From Isoetes taiwanensis (lineage: Eukaryota; Streptophyta; Lycopodiopsida; Isoetales; Isoetaceae): DNA of 64,000 nt. The notes under the pieces are model-generated. The model was not told the DNA's origin. It did not search any database and saw only the letters and a program-made list of their open reading frames with translations. A program made the position numbers and the translations under genes. The DNA is taken from NCBI GenBank assembly GCA_021234155.1, contig JAJEKV010000087.1, positions 3,095,242 through 3,159,241 on the forward strand. The letters run 5' to 3'. Numbering within the stretch: position 1 is the first letter of the stretch; each line of letters starts with the position of its first letter. Positions 12,101-24,244 of this stretch are shown piece after piece.

Positions 12101-14526
12101 TCTCAAATCCTGTGCCTCTGCCATTCGAAATTGGGCCTAATAAGATGGAACTCCATTGATGCCATGGATAGACTATTCTAGAAAGAACATAGCAATTCTA
12201 AATCATGCTGCCGAAATAAATGGACTGACGCCTGCCGGAATAAATGGATTGACGCCTAGCATGTGACGTTTGCATTCTAGAAAATTCCCTGCTATGCCCA
12301 ATCAAAAGAGCAAATCAGATCTAAAAACGCCAGAATGGAACAAACGCCACAATCAATGATGTCTCACAGCTATTGGTGCAGAGACTCATGTTTGGGTCAC
12401 AGATTTAGTGTTCTGTTTCAGAGATTTAGATTTTTAATAAATCTATTGTTGCAAAGAGCTGGAAAGTATCTGCCAATTCTACACAGCCTGTAAATGGGCT
12501 TGAAGAGCCTGTAAATGGGAACGATTTAGAAAAAGGAGATTGAATTTGGTCAGCAACTAAGAATTTTTCCTCACTAGCAAACAGAAGCGGGACACAGCAC
12601 GTGGTACTGAAGTCTGAATTATCCTCTGGATCTGTTGCTTAGAAAGCAGTCCATCAGGTTTACGCCACTTCCATAAAGTTTAATTTTCCTTCTGTTAAAT
12701 CTGGGTAGCCTTGAATTATATTTTGTTGCTAGAAGTTTATTTGAGATTTTACGAATTCGATGTCTGAGGCTTCAATAACTTGCTTGAATCGGATTATTAG
12801 GGCCACTTTCAAAAATGCATGGCCTGCACCAGGGCTTCAATTACCGTAGCTAGAATTCTTATCCGAATAACCAGGATTTAATCCAAAATTCTTATCTGAA
12901 TAACCAGGATTTAATCCAAAGCTGTGCTCTGTCAGAAGATGGATTTCGACCTTATGTTGTTACCTTGCTGGTGGGCACGGAGATTCTGCAAGAAGCACAG
13001 TAAAAAGCAAGAATACATCTAGCCAAATTTCACCGAACTTTTACAAAACAAATGCTATACAAAGGAGTCTGCATCCGATGAATTGGCTCACAAAAGTCAT
13101 GCTTTGTGTCTGTGTCTGAGTTAAGCTAAAGCTCAGCCCCTTTTATGATGTGGGCGATGGATTTACCGGCAGCAATCAAAAGCAAAAAGGGCTTCATGTG
13201 CGCATCTGAAATTTGAGCAGGATGGCGCAATTGCTCGGGTTGAGAAAGAGAAACGTTCGCGCCGCCGCGATAAGTTTCTTGTACTAATAAACCCTTTTGC
13301 TTCCTTCTTTGCTAATTGCATTGTATTTCATGTGACCATCAAATGTAGTTCTTGATCATCACAAGGAGAAATTAGATAAAAAGACAGAGGCCAATTGCCC
13401 TTTCAATTTAAGGGTTGCTTCCATTAGAATGCCAAATTCCGTTCTTCCTTTTACACACAACTCCTCCATTGAGTACCATTGGATAAGGATCAGGGGCAAG
13501 GCTTTACATATTCAAAGGAAAGTTGCTAAGGTTATTCATCCCCAATAAGCTAGGAAACTGAGAATGCATTTGGCACAGACAATTTTTTGCATGGAGCTGA
13601 GGCCTAATTTGGAATTCAATTAAAGGAAGTAGAGGAGCAACAAGCCAAAGATATGGCACTAAGGGTTAAGGACAAAAGATTTTCAAGATTGCAAAATGGG
13701 GTTAATGGACAGAGTCATAACTGAAGTTGTTGGCTACATTAAATAGCCAGCAAATTTTGCTTGCTATTTACCCTTGGCTTTTTTGGTCAATCTAGAAGAG
13801 AAGGAGATTATATATCTGTAAAGTCCTAGGCGTAGTATGAGCTTCTCCTCTATGTCCACCAGGGTTGTAGTCCTATCTCTGCATTTTATTTGGTTCTAGC
13901 TTTTTTGCTTTATGAACAAAATTTGCCATCCTTCAAAACAAACGAAAAAAATAATAATTTGTTGGCAGCAGCAGTAATAATATGGTTTCCTATGAAGATA
14001 ACATAAAGGAAGTTTTGCATACCAGTTATATCAACCTATTCAAAGCCTCCTCCACATAGGAGCAAATTTCAAGGGGGGTTTCACCATTTGTAGCATGTGA
14101 GAACCACATGCATGAATGAGAGAGGTTTATTTTTTTACCCTTTTCTGTACATATACTGGGGGTTACAAGAGGGTCTTGGATGTTCTACAATGTCAAATAA
14201 TTTATATATGTGGAAGATATATACATGGCATTTTTTGCTTTTGCGCGCAGCTGGCATGTCTTCTATAAGGAAGATAGATTCCCAACAAATTCAGGGAAAA
14301 TTCAGCTTATCATATCTTTAGTAGCATCCCCTCCTCCCACCAACCCTAAAAGTAGAAATATTTAGGGAGCATAGCAAAAGCCCAACTTGCCTCTAGATTT
14401 CCACATGGAATTTCGAGACTTCATAAGGAAGACAATATTGTCTTTATTGAAGGAGCATAGAAAGTTGCCTTCCTATACCTATCCTTCTCCACTAGCTCAT
14501 CTATCTTAATTCTGCATATTAAGTAC
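9174..14526. other. 5.3 kb without recognisable gene
   Basis: Many short ORFs, the longest 150 residues at 9301-9753, none with a domain I recognise. Small tandem repeats occur: three degenerate units of about 21 bp sharing AGAGATCAACAT (10997-11058), two 22-bp units with AATAAATGGA(C/T)TGACGCC (about 12213-12256) and an exact-length 33-bp pair (12854-12919). Between about 10540 and 10775 two overlapping plus frames look protein-like (GEFVVTETQLNQPYI and GCLAFWNSVMFGVWLGAY), separated by a one-base shift. This may be a decayed exon, but it was not identified. Confidence 0.5.
12854..12919. repeat. 33-bp tandem duplication
   Basis: Two adjacent copies of a unit starting AATTCTTATC and containing GAATAACCAGGATTTAATCC; they differ at a single base (CCG versus CTG). 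The low divergence marks a recent local duplication. Confidence 0.8.
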
Positions 14527-16587
14527 TGTGCTTTTGACTCCACCAACTACCGTATGATCATGGTGAGCCCGTTACTCGCAAAACTTCTAGCAGGTGTGCT
14601 GGAGAAGAAGTTAACGCAATGGACGGAGGAAACTGGAGTACGTGCAGTTGGCCAGGCAGGTTTCTGCCCTGCCCACTCCATGAGTGATCATATTTTTACT
14701 CTCAGAATCCTTATGGAAGCTAGCCGCAATGCACGACGTGACTTGTATTGCTGTTTCGTGGATTTTAAGACGGCATATGATACGGTCCCTCGGGACCTGT
14801 TGTGGCAGCACTTGCAGGAGCTACATGTCCCGCAGGATTTGCAAAATGCCATCTACCGGCTCTATGACGGAATATATGCCACTTTACCTGCGTCAGACCA
14901 CCGGGTGAACAACACCATAGGTGTTAAACAGGGATGCCCGTTATCTCCAACGCTCCTTGGACTCTATATTGACAAGTTGGAGACGTGGATGCAAGAACAT
15001 GGAGGTGGTGGCCCGCAGTTGCCAGAGGCATATACAGTACAACAGTTGCTCTATGCAGACGATCTGGGCTTATTGTCCCATACATGTAGGAGTATGCAGG
15101 AACATTTGGATGCTCTCACCAATTCTCGGACATAGCAGAATGACAAATCAACCAGAAAACCAAGGCGGCTAATCCCGCTCTGCAAAGATGATATCCCGTG
15201 ACTTCTATTACAAAGGACAAAGGATGGAAGTTGTAAGGACCTTTAAGTATCCGGGAATCGATTTCTCGCTAACATGCTATGGGATGACTGTGGTAGAAAG
15301 AAGGGTCGGGCCACGGGATGGATCAGTATGCAATGCGTAATAGTCTATTCTGTAATAGATCTCTCGCGATTGGGCATGCAAAGCACACCTGCTCCGGAAA
15401 GCACTCGTGGAACCAAAGATTCTTGCTGTATGGAGTAGAGGTCTAGGGGCCAGCGGTTAGCAAGGGTACTTGGGATAAGCTAGAGAGGGTACAGAAGGCT
15501 TTCCTGACATACAGCCTAGGCGTCAAGGACACGGTGCCTTATTTGATTTTGCTGTATGAGACTGGCTTTTGGCCCCTGCAGCATTCTGCTATGCGCAGGT
15601 GCCTTGCATATTTCCATAAGGTTGACATAATGGATGCACAACGTCTTCCTCCCCGGGCTCTGTTATTGGCACAAGGGCCACAACGTCTGAAGAGAGTGTG
15701 GCAGGAGCATTGTAGGGGATGGTTCGCAAGATGGTCCATAGACTATCAACACATTATGGATATGTCGGATATCGCAGCAGAGTCTGCATTTGAATGAGCT
15801 TTGCCGCCTCGTGGGATATGGCCACTCTTGCAAAGCCCAAAACAGAGCAGCACTACCACACGCAGTTAATCCGTCGCTGAACATGGCCCCCACTGTATTT
15901 GAGGGCACACATCTCTACCAAGAAACCGGAGAGCTATAGCTGCAATAAGGATGTGGTCCCACCATCTCGCATTGAGAGACACTGGGTACTGCGGATGGAG
16001 GGCAGGGAATCCCCCGGCATGAGAGATTATGCCAGTGCTGTCACATGCAGATAGTAGAAGATGAACACCATGCTCTACAGGAATGCCCAGCATATGCACA
16101 CATCCGAGCAGCTCATGCCGATCTCAGATACTCTGAGATAGCAATTCATCAACTGCTGGCTTCGCCAATGGTTGCACGTCTCGCATCCTACATTCTGCAA
16201 GTCTCCACCGTCATGGAGTCCCTCACAGCAGGAATTTGAGTGCCCAGATAGGGCCTCTCAACGCCTACTACAAGGGTTTTTCCTCCCACATGGGGGGGTT
16301 TTTCATCCCAGTGGTAGAGACACATTGTACAGGGTTTCTGTGGTTTCCTTTTGTGTTTGGAAACTTTCCGCTATATTGTATCACCGTCTCATAGGCCAGT
16401 TGGCCTCCGTGGACGTTAAAATATACTTCCTTCCTTCCTTTTTTTATTAGGTCCCATGGACCTTTTCATATCTATAGATGATAAGATTCGTTCCGATTCA
16501 ACTCTTCTTCTATTCTATTCTATTCTATTCTATTCTATTCTATTCTATTCTATTCTATTCTATTCTATTCTATTCTATTCTATTCTA
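14527..16587 (+). mobile_element. LINE with reverse transcriptase and TATTC tail (copy 2)
   Basis: The reverse transcriptase frame runs from about 14527 to 15135 with the fingers motif DSTNYR, catalytic motif FVDFKTAYDTVPRD, GVKQGCPLSPTLLGLYID and the active-site YADD, all in order. Decayed coding sequence follows: 15534-15797, then 16045-16239 with the C-terminal zinc-binding and helical end (EDEHHALQECPAYAHIR). A 3' UTR leads to about 16 TATTC units (16507-16586). It is 5' truncated: endonuclease and ORF1 are missing, and stops break the frame after the RT. The tail is not poly(A). The same family is present at 226-582, 38826-39118, 40741-41110 and 62032-62690. Confidence 0.88.
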
Positions 16588-18779
16588 AAGGTAAGCAACC
16601 ATTGATTGGAGACCTATGGGTGTAGCTTCTTAGATGGTGATAAAAAAAACGCGATAGCGCCAGAGCACTTAGGTGAGTTGAAGCCAAGAGTCACGTCTTT
16701 AATGCATTTGGTTGTACCTCTATTCCCACCCACTCGGATATACCATATCCATCATTGCACACTATTCATGCCCTTTCCAGCACCTTTGCCATCTAAATCC
16801 TGTTACTTTTGCTTAGGCTTTGAAGGGCATTTGACAGTTTCAAAGGTTCAGAAACCATCTAATCAGAAGATTGTTTTTCAAAAGGTCGGTGAGGGAGGTG
16901 ATCCAAAAGTTCAAGACAGCCTTGCGGGTCACAAGAGGATGCTACACATTTTGCAAGGGTTTGCAATTGAGAATGATCTATTCTTATAAATTCTGTTCGT
17001 CCATCAAAGATAACAAAATCCAAAGGATTTACTATCCACAACATTCTCAATATAAATAACAACTATTGAGCAACTTAAAAGAAAAGGTTTTAACTCCAAA
17101 ACCCAAATATGATTCCCGAGTACATTGCCATCATCAACCTGGGAGTGATGGGATGAACCTCGTATGTGCATACCCTCTCAACCTGCATCTGGCACTGTAG
17201 GACCTCTTACATGGAGTCAAGGAGTTGACGCACAATTTCGCCAGGAAGCTATGCCCGTGAGGAAGCCACACCGTTGTCACAGAGTACAAAGAATACAAAG
17301 AACATATATGAACATGAGCATGTCGGAGCGATCCAAGCCACCGAACCTTGAAGCTCGACCCTGGGGGTTCAAATACATGATAAAATGCCAAGACGATAAG
17401 ACACAGTGATGCAGTTACTAAGCCATGACATGTGATGTCCATTACATATTTATTACATGTGCCTAAAAGCTAAATCTCGTGATATTCACTTCCAACGTTG
17501 AAGTAGCTTGCCCGTAGAGGTGTAAGTCCCCACACTTATGCACCTCATTGCAATTCCAACACTTATGCACCTCTTTAACAATTCTATATTAACGCTTACC
17601 ACCAAAAGAGTATTTCCCCCCATAAGGAATGCAATCTTTTATTAGCTTACATGGAAACCATTAGTCATGATAACTTACCATCTTTTTGCCGAGGTTGCCC
17701 ATACGACCTATACCATACTGGAGTAGCAGTGCGGTTTCATGCAGGCTCATTCCTATAGCACCCCATGCCAACCAATATCTACTGAGGATTCACTTAGCTA
17801 TGATTTTTAATATTTCTTATTAAATATCCACATCCTTAGCTTCCAATCTATTAAGCATGACTAAACTCTACTATTAAAAATCACACTTCCAACATAATGA
17901 TTCATAAAATCTTGCTGACCCATGCTAACTCATCTACAACCAACAATATTTTTGTTACATATGATTTTGGAAGATTAATGAAGGTATTTGTATTAAAATA
18001 CGTCCTTTGGTGATGGTGGCACCTGGGCTGGCCCGAAACCTACGTGGATTTGTGGCTGGGAAAGGGCAATGGTTTCTTTTGAGCGAATACAAGTGCGTGG
18101 AGGCAGATACAGGTGGATTCGAGCGTGCGTGGAGGCAGATATAGGTGGATGCTAAATCGGCTGCTTGAGGTGTCGATCCGCTTCCTTCAGGTGTCGCAAA
18201 CGGAAGCTGGAGCCTTTCGCTGAAACTGAGCAGCGGCCCTGAAGAACGGCAGATAGCAGATAGAAATGATCATGAGCTTCTCAAACTGAGCAAAGGTCCT
18301 GATCAACGGCAGGTAGAAGCCCTGAGCAGCGGCAGGTAGAAGCCCTGGTCGGATTTGCAGCACCAAATGGCTGAATCATGAGCATGAGGAGTTTTTTCCA
18401 TGAAGTGGATAGGGATGCCACAGCTCGAAGAGGAGGCGATACTCGAGACCATTCTTCACGGATTTCTCAGTGCCCATATATAAGGTTTAGCCATTTTCTC
18501 GGGGATCTCATGTTTAAGGATGCATAACCTTAAACTTAGGTTACCTTGAGCGCTGCTGGCCCTTCAGCCTGTCAATTGCTTCAGATTATTCAACCCAGGT
18601 GAGTTTTCATCGGCTTAAACCGACCATGTCTCAAATTGTTTATCTTATAGATTAAAGCTCACAGAATCTTAGCTTCAAGCTCTTCTGTAGCAAGCTTGAA
18701 ACCTTTGCAAAAGCCAAAACGCCGGTAAGCCCAAAAAGCACGAAAGCTTGAATTAGGTCTTTTTGATGTTCATCCTGTT
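16588..18779. other. No gene recognised; possible repeat remnants
   Basis: A 127-residue plus ORF (16606-16989) is not recognised. A 102-residue minus ORF (17442-17134) is also unassigned. Two copies of GTGCGTGGAGGCAGATA lie about 35 bp apart (18090-18145). A CCATATATAAGG TATA-like sequence at about 18474 and short repeats of AGCGGC/GGCAGGTAGAAGCC around 18270-18350 suggest the promoter region of a retroelement leading into repeat R. Confidence 0.4.
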
Positions 18780-19350
18780 TGCAATGTTCTTGTTTGTATA
18801 TCTTGTAAGCCTATGAATATGTGACATTTTGTTCTTTGATGTTGTGTGTTGTTCATGCTTTGTTGAATCTGCAGACTTTCAGTGAGCTTTGGCCCCTGGG
18901 CATAAGGAAGACCCCCTCTACTGGGATCTTCCTTATGCTCGGATGAGCACTGGCATTGCGTTAGGGTTCAATTCCCCAAGCTCACCGACAAATTGTGTTT
19001 GATGGCTTCCAGGCATGATCCGAGCGCGTCGTCCAGGTAAGCCATGAGCTGTGGATTCATCTGGGGTTCGATTCCCCAGGCTCATGTGATTCTGTGTTGT
19101 TCTTCATGTTCTTGGGCCATGCAGTAGTCTGTCATCTTCTTTTCATACTGTACTGTATTAAAGCAAAAATACTGTTTTATGCGTCTGTGCCTTAATAATG
19201 CCCCCTTGAAAGTCTGGTCAATAAGGGCCAGTTTGACCTGCAAAAGACTCGGTTTGGACGTCCTGGATTTATGGGGAGGGAATATGCTCCCACATGTGCT
19301 CTAATCCAATGGCCAAAAAGCCATAATACAAGGTTTAGCCATAATATATA
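18780..19350 (+). repeat. Dispersed repeat R, copy 1, with tRNA-like parts
   Basis: About 570 bp that recurs, inverted, at about 57000-57700. Shared blocks include TGAATATGTG, GAGGGAATATGCTCCCACAT and TGGCCAAAAAGCCATAAT. Within it, GTGAGCTT (18882-18889) pairs with AAGCTCAC (18978-18985) like an acceptor stem, enclosing an A-box-like TGGCCCCTGGG, a 12-bp perfect hairpin and a T-arm-like GGGTTCAATTCCCC. A second T-arm with a 6-bp stem and a 7-base TTCGATT loop lies at 19061-19079. No open frame is shared. It may be the 3' noncoding part of the element that carries the Rep-like pseudogene at 57.8-59.7 kb, or a tRNA-derived SINE. Confidence 0.7.
18900..18938 (+). other. 12-bp hairpin inside repeat R
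   Basis: GCATAAGGAAGA pairs perfectly with TCTTCCTTATGC across a 15-base loop. In the other copy (57508-57546) the arms are GCATAAGGGAGA and TCTCCCTAATGC: one A:T pair has become G:C with both sides changed, and one pair is lost. Confidence 0.7.
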
Positions 19351-19444
19351 AAACAACATCTAAAGCTTTCTCGTTCAAAGGCAAATTTAATTTCCATGGC
19401 CTTTTTAAGCGGGCCGCATTAACTAACCACACACACGGCGCAAG

Positions 19445-19646
19445 GGTGCAACAAGAACTGCTTTCTCAATATGAGCAACAACTTTTAGAAAAGGAGCAAT
19501 CTGGATGTCATGCTTTATTACAAGATGACAAAGTAAGTTCCATGAGGACATTCTCTCAGGCATGCAAATTAGTTGCTTATGTCTTTTGGGTTATATTACT
19601 CCAGGTTGACGATCTTTCAAGGAACATATTAGCCCTATTAGCATAG
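19445..19646 (+). pseudogene. CULLIN1-like gene fragment, two exons
   Basis: Cullin-1 is the scaffold of SCF ubiquitin ligases. Two short exons are visible: 19445-19532 reads VQQELLSQYEQQLLEKEQSG then CHALLQDDK and ends at a GTAAGT donor; 19605-19646 follows a CCAG acceptor and reads VDDLSR before decaying to a stop. Joined in frame, this matches the middle of plant CUL1 (the run around LLEKEHSGC and DDKVDDLSRM as I know the family). Nothing of the N-terminal repeats or the cullin homology domain is nearby, so it is a stranded fragment. It lies 470 bp from a Helitron helicase remnant on the other strand; Helitrons are known to pick up host exons. Confidence 0.65.
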
Positions 19647-20115
19647 AGATAATCTCAACATATGTCAGGTGCAATGGACCCAGTATTTGGGACATGGCAC
19701 AGTGAGCCAAAGTCCTAGAGTATAGTTGTGTTTGCCAGATATATCTAGCAAGTGGAAATCATGATTTCTTCTTTGACAGATCTTTATTAGGATTACATTT
19801 CACAATATGAAAAACAAGTTTACATATATGAATTTGGTTCACGGTGAAAATGACAGACAAACATATGCATAATTCTATAACTTCATATCAATAGTTCCAT
19901 AATAATTCCATATTTTCATATAGTAGTAATGATATGTAGAGTTCAAAAGGCTACTGACTGGGCTGGCCAGTTAGAAACAACGGCTTAAGGTTTTATATTC
20001 ATCCGCCCCTCCCTCGGGTCCTTTGCAGACAAGGTCAATCACATCTCACAGGAGGTGAGGCCTTGGGTTTATGAACTCAAGGTTCCACAACAAAGCCCAT
20101 CATGCTAACCCTTGC

Positions 20116-20905
20116 CTAGGATATCAACTGGATGCTCCCTTTGAGGGAAGCTCTGCAAACCCAATCTAGCAGGCCCTTCTTGAATGACGTAGACCTCAAC
20201 AACATGACAATCATTCCCACCTTTAGATTTAGCTCGTGGGGCGGTACACCACTTGGAGTTTGTGCATTAAGAAACTCAATGGGATATAGACCTGCTTGCT
20301 GGCCATCTGTGTCTATAATTCGATCAGCACTGAAATAATATGTCGTCTCTCCAGGGATGAATGACGCCACCTTCTTATTGATCTCATCCACAAAATGGAT
20401 CAAAGGTGATAGTATAGCACGATCTGTCCAGAAAATCACCTCCTCAGTTTCCTTGGATATCAGGAAATATGTCATGAATTAAATCATCCACGTCATCTAA
20501 CCCAAGACATATATCATGCGGCAAATGCACCATATCAACACCCTTCTCCGGAAAGGTTGGTTCTCGACCATCTCCTATACTTAATAGGTAGTCAGCAAAT
20601 GCGTGTTGTTCTAGTGCATCTAAACCCAATGCGTTCATGACGCGCATGTTGATTGTCAGTTTGTATTCTCTCACACTATCCCAGCCCAGATATATGAACG
20701 CTTTAGAGAAGCTTCTACAATTTGTGCGCACGAACCTTTAGGAACCATAGGTAGAATTTGTCGAAAATCCCCTCCCAATAGCATTGGAATCCCACCAAAC
20801 GGGGTCTCTTAGCGTCCTATCCACTGCCTCAAATATCCACTTGTGCATCATTGGCGCCTCATCCCATACAATCAACCGATATGCTCGGATGAGTCTTACT
20901 TGATA
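20116..20905 (-). pseudogene. Helitron PIF1-type helicase remnant
   Basis: Minus-strand pieces in the order expected for the helicase part of a Helitron RepHel protein: RLIVWDEAPMMHKW (Walker B, about 20884-20840), then after a frameshift near 20809 [14 protein letters not shown] (motif III), then LTINMRV...DYLLSIGDG...VHLPHDICLG (20731-20444), then AILSPLIHFVDEINKKV, YPIEFLNAQTPSGVPPHELN and LKVGMIVMLLR (20475-20116). The Walker A end and the HUH Rep domain are missing upstream of 20905, where a duplicated 0.5-kb segment begins. Several frameshifts show it is dead. Helitron ends (5' TC, 3' CTRR hairpin) were not located. Confidence 0.88.
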
Positions 20906-21857
20906 AAACTAATTGATTGGAAGATGCACGTGAAGAATCGCCAGTGTCACATGTAAGGTTTAAACTAGATAATGTATGATAGAGGTATATAAAAGAGAAA
21001 CATAGCAGCAATTTCAGAGCATCAATTTCAACTGCTTAGTGGTTGAAGAGTGTATAATAAAGATAAAGCTAGTATGTTGGAAATTTTGAGAAGTTTAGAT
21101 ACTTTATAACTATGATAGTACCTTTGGAAAAAGAGATCCTGCCCAGTTACCCAGCAAAGAACCTGTGTGCAAGCTGCAATATAGACAGGATTGATTAAGA
21201 AGCTCTGTTAAAAATGTTTTGAACATTGGAAGCATATATACAGGCCCTAAGAAAGCTCTTTTGTAGGTATTCAAAAGGCTTCTAGCAAAATTAAAGCACT
21301 ATTCTTAGCCTAGTGGCAATCTATCAACATAATACCATTCCCATTCTGGCCTTCTTTGATATGCTACATGCTGCAGCTGATCATAACTCTGAATCAGACC
21401 CAACAGATGCAACTTCCACTTGATAAAACTAATTGATCGGAAGATGCACGTGAAGAATTGCCAGTGTTACATGTACGGTTTAAACTAGATAAGAGTATGG
21501 TAGAGGTACATAAAAGAGAAACAGAGCAGCAATTTCAACTGCTTAGTGGTTGAAGAGTGTATAATAAAGACAAAGCATTTTGAGAAGTTTAGATACTTTA
21601 TAACTATGAATGTACCTTCGGAAAAAGAGATCCTGCCCAGTTACCTAGCAAAGAACATGTGTGCAAGCTGCAATATAAACATGATTGATTAAAAAGCTCT
21701 GTTGGAGTATAGACAAAAATGTTTTGAGCATTGGAAGCATATATACAGGCCCTAAAGAAAGCTCTTTTGTAGGTATTCAAAAAGCTTCCAGCAAAATTAA
21801 AGCACTATTCTTAGCCTAGTGGCAATCTATCAATATAATACCATTCCCATTCCGGTA
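20897..21857. repeat. Direct duplication of a 0.45-kb segment
   Basis: About 20897-21345 and 21416-21857 are direct copies at high identity. Each starts CTTGATAAAACTAATTGAT and ends near ATACCATTCCCATT, with about 70 bp of unrelated sequence between. No coding content. The first copy abuts the broken end of the Helitron helicase, so it may be internal Helitron or insertion-site sequence. Confidence 0.85.
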
Positions 21858-22982
21858 GATGGTCTAAAAAACTGCAAGTCCTTTTGTGGCTTATTTTGCT
21901 AGCATCTTGGTAAGCGAGATACCAAGCTTACAAAGCTTACAGTTTAAGGCCTACAATACCCCTACTGTACCAAGCTTACTGTTGATAAAGCTGATAAAGC
22001 TTACGATTTAAGGCCACAGAAGGCAGGAAGCTTCATCTGGCTGCAAGGCCGGCGCCTTCTTATAGAGTATGTGAAGAGCAGAGTACCACCAGATGGACCT
22101 GACTGAAACAAATTCCTATACCCATCTGATTTGTTCAATCATATGCAAAACCTGGCTTCAAACTTGGTCCTTATGTCAAGTAAATAAGATGTTGAAGCTT
22201 ATAGATTACTTGTATCGCCATTTTGTCTGTTCTTTTTCTTTGGAAGGTCTGGAAGATATCGATTTGAGGATTGGGAGTAATAAACACCTGTTGTTGCTTG
22301 CAAAGTCTGGGGCTTCTGTGATCTACAAGAAGAGCAAGTTCAAGACGATTTCTAGGATGATTTCAAAGTACGATTTTTCAGGCCTTGAGAGATGAGTTCG
22401 AGAAGCAATAGAAGTCCAACTCAAAAGCCTTGACCTGAGGGAAAATGCGGTCTTTAATGTGAGCAAGAACTGACCTGTTCAGTTGCACGGTGCATTTCTA
22501 AGAGAGCCAGAACGACCTGTTCAGTTACACGATGCGTTTCTAAGAGAGCCGTCTCCTTCAAAAAAAAAACTGGATAATTTTAAGAAGACGTTTGTTTCTG
22601 AAACAAAAAAAATTATAAATGTCAGCATTTTGCACTTCGCATTTCAGCAACAGCATCGTGGAAAAGCAACGTAGTACTCACTATCCAAAACCATTCCAGG
22701 TGAGGCCTCCAGTTCTGAGGCGCAGAGGAGAATAGTAGAGCAAATTTTGAGGAGTGGAGGAGAATAGTACAGGAAAAATTTCGTAAGCAACCTCATCTAG
22801 TTTGCATTCAATGCCGGCTGACTCCCTTTTTCAAATTCTTGCATTCAATTTCCTCGACTAACTGCATCCCGCAGGCGGAGTTGAGTAAGACGCAGGAGGG
22901 AAGGGAATGCCGCATGCGGCGTAACATGCGGCGTTCCCTTGGCACACAACCCAAAGCACTCCAAAAATAGAAGAGAAGATAT
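21858..22982. other. No gene recognised
   Basis: A 100-residue plus ORF (22093-22395) and a 63-residue ORF are unassigned. Short repeats of AAGCTTAC occur at 21926-22010. A 42-bp tandem duplication lies at 22468-22551. Confidence 0.5.
22468..22551. repeat. 42-bp tandem duplication
   Basis: Two adjacent imperfect units sharing GACCTGTTCAGTT and TTTCTAAGAGAGCC (22468-22509 and 22510-22551). Confidence 0.8.
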
Positions 22983-23850
22983 GTCATTAACCAGTGCTCA
23001 CAGATTATTGGCTTTCTGGATCTCTGCCAAAACCCAAAAAACACAGATCTCTCATATCAATAGAAAAGAATACACAAGTCATTATATAGAGAATATTATC
23101 TGAACATAGTTTTTTCGGAGTTCATAAATGAGAGAGCTCAAATTTCATCTTGATATTTTAGTTTGTTTGCCATATTGAAGCCTAACAATGATCTCCAATA
23201 TGATTTCTGTATCTATCTATTGAAATATGCACAATGATCTCCAATATAATTAGGTATCTATCTATTGAAATATGCTTTATATATCATTAGCCAATGCCCA
23301 TATATTATTGGCTTTTTGGATTCGACCAAAACCCAAAAAATACAGGTCTTCCATAAACAACTGGTAGAAAAGAATACACTGGTCATTATATACATAATAA
23401 TATTTAGAGTCACACTATGCATAGTTCCATCTCTGGCATCTTTCTATCAAGATCTATATGTCATTAGTCAACAACCACAAATTATTTGCTTTCTGGATTT
23501 CGATCAAAACCCAAAAAACATAGGTCTCCCCAGAAATAACCGATAGAAAAGAATACGCAAAGTCATTATGTGCAGAATTGTTTTTCAGCATATTTTTTGG
23601 AGTTCATAAATGACAGAGCTCAAAGTTCACGTTGATTGATTCGCCTGCCCATATTGAAGCCTAACAATGATCTTCGAATATAATTTCTGTATTTATCTAT
23701 TGCAATATGATTGACATATCATTAGCCAACCTCCTCAGATTATTGGCTTCTTGATTTCGGTCAAAACCCAAAAAGAAAAACAGGCCTCCTATACTAAGTT
23801 CGCAAATGAGAGAGCTCAAAAGTCCATGCTAATATTTTAATTCGTCTGGT
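22983..23850. repeat. Satellite-like tandem array, four degenerate units
   Basis: Units start near 22983, 23285, 23461 and 23716. Each contains CATTAGCCAA-like sequence, ATTATTGGCTTTCTGGAT, CAAAACCCAAAAA and AGAAAAGAATACAC blocks; the longer ones add GAGAGAGCTCAAA and TATTGAAGCCTAACAATGATC. Full units are about 250-300 bp and the second is shortened to about 176 bp. It ends where repeat A begins. Confidence 0.75.
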
Positions 23851-23866
23851 CCTATTGAAGGATGAT

Positions 23867-24244
23867 AATGCCATCGATCCGAGCCATCAGATCAGTATTC
23901 TCGAATAGGGCGAGCATGCATCTCTCCCATGCATGCATGCACCGCATGCATTTTCTAGGGCAAGTTATTTCTTGCAAGTTCTTCATCGACTTCTCATCGG
24001 CATTTTCTCCTCTCTCAGGCGTTCCTTTGACTCTCTTTCTTTGGCACCAAACAGGGGAGGGGCTTCTCCCTGCTTAGTTTGACAGTTTTGCGTCTATTTC
24101 TATGTTGTGGCATGTTCTTCCCCGATCTTGTCCCTTTTTTTGCCATCATTCTTCGACTTTCGATGTTGATCCCGTTTTGATAAGGATGTTCTCTTTTAGT
24201 TGGGAGCTTTTGTCTGTTTCATGCGAGCCCTAATTCAAGAATGC
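23867..24244 (+). repeat. Repeat A, copy 1 (5' flank of the gypsy element)
   Basis: Starts AATGCCATCGATCCGAGCCA and ends CATGCGAGCCCTAATTCAAG plus AATGC. Both ends recur in the 3' flank of the gypsy element (30057-30743), while the middle differs. It contains alternating GCATGCATGCA. The gypsy element is inserted at the junction of the two copies. No gene. Confidence 0.75.

Noticed and set aside
16428-16443. Separate CCTT microsatellite
   Set aside because: It lies within the 3' UTR of the LINE copy and is short; not listed separately.
18882-18985. Functional tRNA gene in repeat R
   Set aside because: Acceptor-like and T-arm-like parts exist, but the anticodon arm is replaced by a 12-bp hairpin with a 15-base loop and the length of 104 bases is wrong.
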